Below are positions 41,588 through 52,198 of a stretch of 64,000 bases of DNA, in pieces. Both the position numbers and the translations under genes were made by a program. The DNA is from Agrostemma githago. Taxonomy: Eukaryota > Streptophyta > Magnoliopsida > Caryophyllales > Caryophyllaceae. The notes below the pieces were generated by a model. It was not told where the DNA came from. It searched no databases and saw only the letters and a program-made list of their open reading frames with translations. Position 1 is the first letter of the stretch. Every line of letters begins with the position of its first letter. The DNA lies in the NCBI GenBank assembly GCA_958450325.1, contig OY288253.1, forward strand, positions 66,147,612-66,211,611, written 5' to 3'.

Positions 41588-44500
41588 CTAGGTTTTATAA
41601 AACATGATTCTATACATGGGAAGTTTACGAGCAAGCACATGTCGCTCCCAATCGGACTGCACCCCAAAAGGGTTTTCCTTCAACCATCCATTTGAATCAT
41701 TGTCACCGCCTTCAACCACCAGCTTCTGCTTCCCCTCCATCAAGATTTGCTCACGCATCCTTTGCGCCACTTCTTCAACATCTGATTGGAGAAACACCTG
41801 CACGTAACACGAGAGAGATTAATGTTTCATTTAAATCATTTCTTTGAGCGCACTACATAGAGTTGTTTCTAAGATAGCATACATATGGTTGGATTACTTG
41901 TGTTAGTATTGGGTTGGTTGTCTAGAAAGCCGGGGAGGTTAATGAGTAAGATTATCCCCCCGCTTAGACATCCACACTGATGATCTTGGAGTGTCTTAAA
42001 TGGTTAGATTACCTCATCTTTCAAAGGCTTGCACGAGGACAAGCAGATCACATATCCTTAAACTTACCCTATCTGAAATTTGAAAGAAGCATTTTTCATG
42101 ATCTGTAATAAAATAGAAATAGTATCGGAAGTCAAACTAACCGACTGTTAATCCAAATCATATGGAACACAGAATTTAGTATCCCATTTGTGCGGTATTA
42201 CATCAACACAGTATCAGTGGCTCAAGACTCAGGCGTAAATGGCAGGGTCGACTCAAAAGGGGTCAAAAGTAAGCCAGATAAGGGATACCTTTCCTCCAGG
42301 AGCAAGCACATTGGCTATGGCTTCAACCAATGACCTTTGTACCATCCTCCATCTACGCTCAGGTTGATTGAAATCAGGGTTTGGACACTAGATAGATGAT
42401 ACACATAAGAGCATTAGAATCCAGATATAGAGGCATGATAGTAAACACGGGTCATGACACCGTTAATGCAACTGCGTGGTAAAGCGTAAAAGTTACCACA
42501 ATCGCATGTTAGGGCACACATTTATGACACAACGACCATGACAACCAATTCGAAGGTCCAGATCTCAAACTGAGATTTTATATGATGTATTATGAAGAAA
42601 CAAATGCAATGCGATTACTTTTTATTCAAAGAAGAATACTCGTAAATAATTGGAACAAGAAACAAGATAAAGAATCATTTTCAAATGTGACATTCATGAT
42701 TGGCTCCAAATTTCTATATTAAAACAAACTACCCCCACCAAGATTTAAAAAAAAAAAAAAAAAAAGCAGGGCGGGAGAGATGAAACGGCAGACACCTTCA
42801 AGCAATGAAACTTCACAAGTGAGACTACAATAATATCCTTTAGAAGGTATAAAACACTTGAATACATATGCATGACAGACTAACTAAGCATTATCACTTC
42901 ACTACCAATCAGCTTTACAGAGTTTGAAGTAGACCCACCTGAATTAACACCAGCTCCACTGGTCCTGGATAACTACACACGATCGTACGAAATGATGATG
43001 TGGCATTTGTCTCAATGAAATGTCTAGAGCAAAACAAAACACACTAAATGGTTAGAAGACTTGTTTCACTTAACATAGAAGTCCTGAGAAATACGAATAG
43101 AAAGAAAAGGACGTCATAACAAATGTGGAAAACCTTTTGAAAGATAGTGAAACAAAAATTTAAATGAGACTAATAAGTGTGTGTGCTCGCGCGTGTGTAA
43201 AATTTTGAGAAAACTAATTTAGATTTTGAAAAGGATGACAAAAGATAAAAACAATAAAAAAATGGAAGGAAAATTGTTGATAAAGAAACAAAATCAAGGT
43301 AACAAAATCAAATAAATGACAAGTAAAGTCAAACTCTATTTATAAAATGATTAAAAATTGTACTCCCTCCGTCTCGTTCGTTTGTTTGCCTTATATATTC
43401 ATTGTGAAGAGTATTTTAATCAAAGGCAAACAAATGAACGAGACAAATAGAGTAATAGGAGAAAGGTTACAAAATACGGAGTATCTTCTTTCCATCCTTC
43501 CACATATAAAGGTTACAGAAATATCTAGACATTATTCGCTTAATGCAAAGTTTGAGAATTGAGACAATCTCCGGGGTTCTGTAAGTCAATTACGGAGTAG
43601 TATGCAGTCTACACTTGTTTCTTAGAGCAACCACAATGGAAGAAACCCATATAAAGTTCTTCCTATGCCACCTTATTAAACTATATCCAATCTATAAGAA
43701 CTTTATGTCACAATAGAAGAACTTTAAATGAAGTTCTTGATAATTTTTCTCACATAAGATTAAATTAAGAAAAATTATTTGATTGGTCTTGCTTTCTTGT
43801 TTCAAGGACAAACTTGGTTTTTCAAATCAAACCAAGTTGGTCAAAATAAGGACAAACTTTATTTTACAATGGACAAACTTTTTCTAAAAAAAGTTCTTTT
43901 GACAAACCCAATGGTAACTGGTAAGACCTACTCGTAAGAACTGCCCATTGTGATTACTCTTAATGCTCGCTACAGATGCCACACACAATTTAGTGCCGTT
44001 GAAGGCAATGTTTCTGGAGATAAAATCAATTTTGCTAGGATTAAGGCATCAACTGAATATGAAACGTTCAAACTTACAGGTTTTTTACTACTGATTGATG
44101 TGCAGAATTCAGACAACGGATCACCAGCTGAAAATTGAAGATGGTTGAAACAAGTTGAAATGCAAGTGTAACAAAAGCAAAAGATCTGCCCAGGAATTAA
44201 TGAGAGAGGTACATATGATCCAACCTTCCTATTTATCTCTAAGCCAAGAAAATTTAAATCCTTTCGTAATTTAGCCATTCCCTTGAGAAATAATCCATTT
44301 CCTGCAGAAGAAAATGAGATTTGATGAAGATGAGAAAAAAAAATACTGTAAAGAGAATAATATATCCCCTTTGGACATTTTTATGCAACAAAATATCAAC
44401 AAAAAAACCACAAGAGAAGCAAGTAATATAGGCCAACTCATGAAAAGAGGAGTTGAGGCAGAAGTTTTGAAAATAACATTCCATTAAAATTAACAACACA

Positions 44501-45120
44501 TCTGCAGAAATCTTGGACCCTGCATCTCTAGAAGATGTTGCCATATTTTGTCAGTTTGTGCCTCCCCTATATCAAAGCTCGAAGAAGTAAACCAGAGCCT
44601 AAGTTTTCAAATTCTTATGGTGAATTACAAAATAGGATTGAAGAGATTATGGGACTATAGATATGCCAGAATACTCCATGGTTGCTTTGTAAAGGTTTGA
44701 AGGTCAACGAGTGGATTTGAGGGCACCAAAGTTAACATTTATGGCGCAGTAACTGAGTTCAGGTCAAGATCATTGGTTGGTTCCGAGGTCAGGATTGAAA
44801 TTGATTTCTAATTCCTTATGGACTGAGGACAACTACTCTACATGCTAGAGCTTTCATGAAATTTCTTGCCAATTTGCATTAACAATAGCTATGGAAAGCA
44901 CCAGCGCCAATGATAAGTGAAAGTGGGACAGTACCCTCAACTTTATGCTAGCACACATGAAAATTGTATACAATGCTATTTTGCAAATTCAAAGGAAGAA
45001 AAAAGGATACGAATATGAGAAAATAACCATGATATGAAATATACCACTTCCAATATCAACTGATAAGGGACGAGTAGGATCATCGTAGACTGTGTTCCAG
45101 TCTATCTCAAATGGGTATGC
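41588..45120 (-). other. TrmB-like methyltransferase domain of the fusion gene
   Basis: TrmB/Trm8 enzymes make N7-methylguanosine at tRNA position 46. The SAM-binding motif (DIGSGNG) and the acidic residue ending strand 2 (E526) are present, as is the C-terminal QSDVEE motif. The segment that is normally PDP(W/H) followed by a basic KRHxKRR run reads CPNPDFNQPERRWRM (576-590), so the conserved Asp is Asn and most of the basic run is gone. Binding of SAM is likely; m7G activity on tRNA is uncertain. Confidence 0.8.
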
Positions 45121-48100
45121 CTGCAAATTAACATGTCAGTTTCCCTTTATAAGAGATTTAGTGTAAAAAAATTGAGGACGAGTAAATCTATTCATTTCAA
45201 GGAGCAAATAAACTTGTTCAGAATCTGAACGTCTATAGAAAGCAGTAAGCTCCAACCAGATATGAAGATGATGGAAAGTCAAAAGATAATTCCAAAGTTG
45301 TTCTCTCACCAGAAGCAACGAATGTTTGTGGGATAGAATTTCAACGAAAGAAAACTTTTTTTTTCCAAATCCCCAAAAGCATTAATTGAGCTGGTCACAG
45401 TGAGCTATGAGCCAACAAAGATAACCAAAGTAGACGATTACCTATGTTACTCCCATATTTTGTTTAGCTGTTGTATCCACTATCCAATATTTATCGTATC
45501 CGATAAGGTACAACCCGAATACTTCATGTTGGACTACAATATTGAAAGTTCCACACAAAATAGTTGTATCTCATACTACGATACGCATCGTGTCCGATAC
45601 TTGCGCACAAGTCAGAGCAACATAGATGATTACTATCCCCTAAAGAAAAGCTCATAAATTGCCAAAGAATGGGAGTGTGACATCTATTTAATAGATAAAT
45701 GCTTTCTTTTTTTTAACCTTTTTTTCCTTGAGGAGAAGCAAAATTATATTACTAAGAACGGAATGAGAGTACAATTAGTGGACAGAAGCAGGGAGCAAAA
45801 TCTTGTGACCAGAAGGCCAAAGTCTAAACAACATAAATCCTATTCAATCCAGACACATGCCATACGTTGATATGTAATCCTCATTTTTCACTTCCTTCTT
45901 CCCTTTATTCCTATCATATTACTCCGTATTAACTTAGTGTTATTATCTAGTGACCACTAGAACCAGGCACTATTCATCATGGAGTCCCGTTGTAGCTAGA
46001 GCTTTTACCACGCATATTTTTTGGACCTAGCAAAGAATAAAAGGTGGCTTCCCATCAGATATCTCTCACTTGTTCTCGCAAAAGCTTAACAATTTATATA
46101 GAACAAATTAGAAATATAGGAGTATAAACAATCACATATGGCAGTATAGAATATGAATTGGGAAATAGACGCATGAATTCCTATGGCAATAGCACAATTA
46201 GCTAAGCTTTTCATTTTTATACATTTTTCATGTTGTAATTGGTTTATTTGTGTGCTTCACACAATGAAGAACGGGGGGTCAATAGAACATACCCTATCTA
46301 AGGCCAGCAGCCCAGGAAGAATTCTTCCTCTTAAAAACTCCCAAACAACAGACGCCGGCTCAATCATATCATATGTCGATGCACATCTCGAAAACTGAAG
46401 GACTGTCTCACATGCCACATGCCCAACTATTGTTATACAGCATCCATTATCATTGAGTTCATCAAGAATACGTATTAGTTTAGATGCTCCATAAGTGCCT
46501 TCATCAGACTCAATACATTTAAGAGGCCCGATCCACATAATCTTCTGAAAAGTGAAAGCAATGTATTACAGGCCAGCAGCTATTTCTTGCTTGCACAAAA
46601 CATTGCTAGGAAAAAAAATATTTCACAATTCATGGTTTGGGAAAAAGGGCAGATGGTTTCACTGGCTGTAGAAACTGTTGCATAAGTCATTACTATGCAA
46701 TGCATCCAATCACACCATGACAAGAGAGAAGGACAAAGATCCTCCTTTGTACTATCACTTTACATGAGCTGAGGCAAAATACTTCCTAATATCAGCAAAT
46801 AAGAAAGGAAGTGGATAACCCATAACATCACAAAACAGGGTAAAGGCTGACTCATACACACCACAGCTTCACAAATAGTCTTTCTCCCTAAGGCCTTGAT
46901 GAGCAACATGCCCCCATACACATAAAATGGGCTATCTCTTTCAACCCCATGTCACCATTTGAAGTTCAATTAATTATGCAACAAAAGTGCATCACTTAAA
47001 ATAAAGAGACTTCAGTAATCACTAATTCTGCTAAACTATACTAAGCAATTGTCAAAATAAATTTGATTAATAGAAAGGGAAACATGTTTTAGGAAGAGAA
47101 GAACTAACCAGCACATGAAAATTTTGATTTCATCCAGAATGAACAGTAGTCCTTAAGTGGAAATATAATAAGAGTATTACATATTTCACTTAGATGACCC
47201 ACTTACTTCACCCCTCTCTACTTTTACATATTTTATTATTTTTCTTAAGAAATGTGCCACTTTTAAGGTAGAAGAAATCAATGAAACGGAGGGAGTATTT
47301 TGTAATTGACCTTAGCATTGATATCACGGAGGAAAAACAGATGATGACAAAGAGTGAGTGAATATCACAACTGAATTTTGGCATCATCAGAAAGCAACAA
47401 GCATCAACTGCATTGTACCTCACCTTACATCCTGTAAGAAACGATTCAATCTCAACAAATGAATTTGGTCCGAGATCAACAGGCTGCCAACCTATTGGTG
47501 GATGCCACAAAAAAGTGAGACATTTTCTCACCTCGGAGGGACAGATTATACTAAATGAAATCAGCCCGGAAAGAAAACATAAAAGGAAGTGACCATAATT
47601 AGTACTCAGCACAAATGGAGGTATAAGGCAAGATACTCCTACTATAAAACAAGGTGATCTGTAGGGTTTCATAAATAGGATTGAACTTGAAATTTCAATA
47701 GCTCACCCCAAAACATTACACTTTTCACCATGTCATACTGTAGGTCATCTAACCCAATTTTGTGGCATGAATAAATAAAACGGAGTATAATATAAAGTTT
47801 CCTGTCCTAAAATGCAGAAATGACCATACCAAACATTCTAAAAGCAGACAATTAAGATAATACCAAGAGCTGGTTAGCTAGTTGCATAGTGCAGAAACTT
47901 CAAAATCATGCCAGCCTAATAGAAGATCAAATTCACGACAACACAGAATTAATCCCAAATGACACAAACGATTGCAGAGAAAGACAGATAAAAAGCGAAT
48001 ACATTTCCAAATTTGCAAAGAACCACCCAACAAAAACTTTTACTCCTTTCTAGTCACCAGAATGCTCCATTTGCTTCATTCATAACTCATACGGAGTAAA

Positions 48101-51100
48101 TATTTAGGAGACCAAGTGGGTAGACAATTTTTAGGGCAACAGAGGAATGAGGGTTAGTTATTAAGGTGTTAACTCCCAACCAAAATTGGAAAAATAAAAG
48201 ACACTTCAGTCCAAAAATAAAATGCCAAAAAAGGGCCATTTAATACACGGAATGGAGTAACACCGAAACCCCTTATAAAAACAATTACATATCAGAAAAA
48301 TGTACTGTTATTTCCGGAATTTTTTTAAAAAGATCAGGATAAAACAGATCATATGTTACTAGTTTACTACAGTTGCGGTGATTAGCCGAATAACCCTTGA
48401 AAAGAGAAAAATAATTTTAAAAAATGACCTGGATAAAAAAGATCATATATTACTACAGAAGCAATGATTAACTGTTGAAAAGAGAAGCATACCTTCCACG
48501 ATATTCCCGAGAGAAAATATTTTCATTTGAATAGGCAATTGTTTGTGCTTGCAACAAAAGTCTTTCGGCAAAAGAATAGGTATGCTTCTGTCCTTAGCAA
48601 TATTCACTATTTCTAAGGCCTCCTTTGCGCCTTGCACATCAACAAAATTCAAGGGAACAGGTAAACCCAGGGCATGCATTATTTGAAACGCCATCATACC
48701 CACAAAAACTAGACCATCGCATCTAGAAGCTAAAAAGTATAAGGCAGCTGCTTTCTCAATAATTTTCGAGCCCCCTACCTAGACAAAATGGAAAAATAAA
48801 TAAATGATACTTTCAGATTATGTCTCCTACACTGCTATTTTATGACTAAGTTTCATGTTTTCGCCTTAAAATGATACGTCTAAGTGTTATGCCATGTGAG
48901 TTGCTTGTGTCAGAATATCAGTGTGTTGGACATGTCGCACGCAGCCAGGTGAACAGTCAAAGTAAAAGAGCTTACAGGTGGATTGAAAAGCCATTAAAGT
49001 CTGGTATGGTTAGACTGCATCAAATAAACTAATAATACAAAGGTACTCAAAGGGCTTACCACAGCAACATAAGGACGCCTGTTGCATTCTGAGATATTCT
49101 TCAATTTGTGCAGAGAATCTTCAAACTGGAAACCAGCTAGGCATACACAACAGAACCGAGTCACTCCAACAGTTGATGCAAGAACTTTGTGAGCTGATGA
49201 AAATGAGTCATTGACAAATATATCAACTCCACATGACAATCTCTTAGCAAAATCAGAACTGTTGCCGAATTCTTGTTTGTAGTTAGAAAGATTTTCGAGG
49301 AGGATGATATCTGCTAACTCAAACTGTTCTGTCACTGGATGCTGATATACAAAATTGTGTTTACCAACAACAACTTTTAACTTGAGAATGGATGAAAGAA
49401 ATTCTGCAAAGAATGGTAGCCGACCTACATTAGTATATTTTCTTTGTAAGCATGGATGTAAGAGCTGGATTAGTAACATCATAGTATTATCACCCTTTTA
49501 CAAGATAAATTGACATCATAGTGTAGAAACATGAGACAGGGTTCACAAAGGGTGATTCTGTAATATGATTGAGCATAATCTAAAGTTCGCACTTCATAGG
49601 GGATGTCGCCCCTATATATTCAATGAATTTTAATTGCATCGATTGATTTTACAGATGGAATACTCATATACAACACTTTGTGAAAGAATGAGATAAATAA
49701 AAAGTCAGAAATTAGTGAAAATCTTCACCTGCAACAGCTAAATTTGAGAGAACCTCTGCATTCCTTTGCACACTCCAGCTACTCACCAAAATCAACTTTG
49801 CACCAGCTTTATACACATGTTTAATGGTCAAGTAGGCACTGGAATTCAATGAAAATTGTTGGTTGAGCTTTTGCTCAAGCAAGATGGAAGAATCAAATCT
49901 GATCATTACAATCTTTGAGTGAAGCTCCTGTATGGGAAATCTATGAAGAGTTTGTATGGATGGAAAATCTCCCTCCTTGTTAAAATTTTTTGCCTACAAA
50001 CAGAAAATGTTTCTATAACATCACCAAAAGCATCACGATAAAGGAATTAAGTTTTAAAGACGGGATCGTGTTGCATGAACAATCATCTTTTGCAAGGGGA
50101 TATACTAAGATTTTTTTTTTAAAGTAATACTCCGTAATAACATTGCTAGCAGATCTATATATAAGGGAAGCGCAAAATCACCTGCTGTAATCAGGAGCTA
50201 TTGAAGGGATAAATAATGTGAAATTTAGTTAATATGGAATGACAACACTATCCACTTCCTCAGTGACTTCCGCCGTCCGGTATACGCAACCTAACTGCTA
50301 TGTTTAAAACGTGAAGAGGCTGCTTTCGGATGTCCCAAAGGAAAATTGCAACTCAAAGTACTTTCACACTCTAGTACATGATAGATACGGAACATACAAC
50401 GATAATTTAATAAGACCAGTTTGTGGATCCTAGTCTCAATAGATGTGACATATAACATGAAGGCAACACTAGGTCACATCGACATCGTAATACAAACCAT
50501 CATCATACAAAATTAAAGATCAGATATCAGACTGAAGTTGAAGAAAGTCATTACCCCGTTCTTTCCGGCTTAATTTCAGCTCACTTCAGTTAAGTTCATC
50601 TCCCTTCAAATCAGTTCAATTAAGTCTCATTCAGTTTAGTTCAGACTCATTAAGATCAGCTTGTTTCAGTCCGTCCACTTTAGTTACAGGGAGAAAGGTA
50701 TATATGTCCTCAAGAGTCAAGAGGTATAACATGTAAGAACAAATGCAATTAACTATCCAAGCACTACAATTCATCCAAATTACAGAGATAATAGGGGTAT
50801 GAAGCTAATGACTGTTTCATAAACAAGTGAAACAAACAGCATCAAAAATCAAAAATCAAAAATCAGATTACCTTACAAGAAGAAATGTCCAGAGCATATG
50901 TTACCCTCTCCAAGGACCCTATATCATGTAGGAGCATCAAAATAACATTAATTTCTGAATGACATAGAAAAGTAATTACCCAGCCAAGAAGATGAAAGAG
51001 AAAGACCTCTATGATTCTGAAATTTTGCTGGTTTTCTACAGTACAAACATGAGGTCTTACTGGAGTTTTGGGGTAAACCAGCGGCATTGTTACAGAATGC

Positions 51101-51133
51101 GAACATTGTTGCTGGAGTAATGCACTGCACCAT
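41588..51133 (-). CDS. Fusion protein: PGK-like domain plus TrmB-type tRNA (guanine-N7) methyltransferase-like domain
   Basis: Thirteen exons (51133-50980, 50918-50872, 49993-49729, 49424-49060, 48778-48493, 47491-47424, 46544-46293, 45120-45045, 44301-44225, 44127-44078, 43023-42939, 42387-42289, 41797-41588) join in phase to 677 aa. Residues 1-67 are Ser/Asn-rich with few acids, like an organelle transit peptide. Residues 95-479 follow phosphoglycerate kinase along its whole length, including LLENLSNYKQEF, VNDSFSSAHK, VGGSKIIEK, and WIGPLKCIE. Residues 480-677 are a TrmB-like methyltransferase: SAM-binding DIGSGNG at 501-507, GLEINRK, then FLQSDVEEVAQRM. Exon 7 codes for the PGK end and exon 8 starts the methyltransferase, so one continuous coding frame spans both. 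Start chosen: first in-frame ATG of a leader-like segment; a further 5' exon cannot be excluded. The exon model is well supported; the function is unknown. Confidence 0.88.
43363..43452. mobile_element. Stowaway MITE in intron 10 of the fusion gene (90 bp)
   Basis: Inverted termini CTCCCTCCGTCTCGTTCGTT and near-complement ending GAGACAAATAGAG, flanked by TA (43361-43362, 43453-43454). Confidence 0.8.
46293..49993 (-). other. PGK-like domain of the fusion gene, active-site motifs eroded
   Basis: Active PGK has a DFN motif, a HLGRP loop, an NVRF arginine, an AHR arginine, GGGMA, WNGP and GGGD. Here these read FDSS (about 100-103), SSWSVQ (138-143), NLSNY (201-205), AHK (233-235), VGMMA (303-307), WIGP (399-402) and VGHVA (435-439). 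Only the two lysines of GGSKIIEK (282 and 286) remain. The fold-wide order of segments is kept, so this looks like a maintained pseudoenzyme and not random decay: there is no stop or frameshift over eight hundred bases of exon in this half. Confidence 0.85.
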
Positions 51134-51299
51134 CTCCACGAGTAACAGCAAACTGCACACACAAAAACCCACCCACGTTAATAACTTAAATCAACAACAC
51201 TAACAGAAAACCCAGCAAAATTAATCAATCGGGCAACTACCCATGAGATTCACAGTAAATTATTCCACTATGAAGAAGAATAAATGACGAATTGACAAT

Positions 51300-51779
51300 G
51301 GTGACAATGGAGTCATTTCAAAGTTCTTGGATTAGTACTCCGTATTACGTTGCCCATTTTCCTCGACCAAGTAGGCCCTCGGCTTGGCTTGGTATCGTGG
51401 ACCCATGGTTCGGTTGTGGGTTAGCCAAGTACCTCGGCCCCCGGATCCCTATCTCGTTAGGTGCACGAGTAAGGTTACCGTGGGATCTTACTTCATGTCT
51501 ATAAAATCACTAATTCGTTTATTAAAGGTAATCAATATTTTACTCACTCTCTCTATACAATTGTCACATTTCTTCTCACGAGGCAAAAACTTGCTTAGAC
51601 ATAGGAGAGGATTTCTTCGGACCCCCTCTTAGGCCCGACTTGTTCTCTCGTGCAAGAACAATCAATCTCAGTCAACCAAGAAAGTCCAAAGATCTTCCAA
51701 GGTCGATAATCAAGCTATGATTCTTTAGATCTTTGCATTTAGATCTAGGAGTACACTCCAATTGTTTGGTGGCCAAACA
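51300..51779 (+). repeat. LTR of a Ty3/Gypsy Tat-like element with adjoining primer site
   Basis: The right end GGTGGCCAAACA is followed by TTTGACACCATCTATGGG (51781-51798), which resembles Tat/Athila primer binding sites. A TATA-like CTATAAAATC lies at about 51500. The left boundary is not defined and no second LTR or coding region follows; only about 200 bp of AT-rich sequence separates it from LINE sequence. It lies some 170 bp from the start codon of the fusion gene, in the opposite orientation. Confidence 0.55.
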
Positions 51780-51989
51780 ATTTGACACCATCTATGGGCA
51801 GTATTATTCCTCAAAAATTAAAAACAATCAGGTCGTTGCCACTCTTACTTAGACACTTAAATTAAAAAAATAAGTCTACTAAACATTGAAAAAAAATTAA
51901 AAAAATTCGACATTGTTATTACACCAAAATCCTAACTCGTACAAGTTTATAAAATTTAACGGTACTCAAGTTAGTGTGACTCCTGTAGT

Positions 51990-52198
51990 CCTATTGTTTT
52001 ACACCGCCAGCATATCTCCATTGAAATATCGAAATTAGGAGAGTTCTCGTGGTTGTTTTCAGCAATTTACGCCAGTCCTGATCCTTCGTTACGAGAAGAG
52101 CTTTGGAATGAACTCGAGGAATTTACTCAAACCCATGATAAACCGTGGTTAGCTATGGGTGATTTAAACGAGACTCGGTTTTTACAGGAACGGAATGG
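51990..52198 (+). pseudogene. Second LINE, endonuclease part, left of the Ogre-like insertion
   Basis: One frame reads HISIEISKLGEFSWLFSAIY, ASPDPSLREELWNELEEF and PWLAMGDLNETRFLQERNG, the typical central endonuclease region of plant LINEs. The element is 5'-truncated here. Bases AATGG at 52194-52198 are the first copy of the target duplication of the element that follows. Confidence 0.82.

Noticed and set aside
47150..47299. GAAACGGAGGGAGTA, the usual right end of a Stowaway-type MITE
   Set aside because: The matching left terminus was not found; it may be a broken copy but cannot be delimited.
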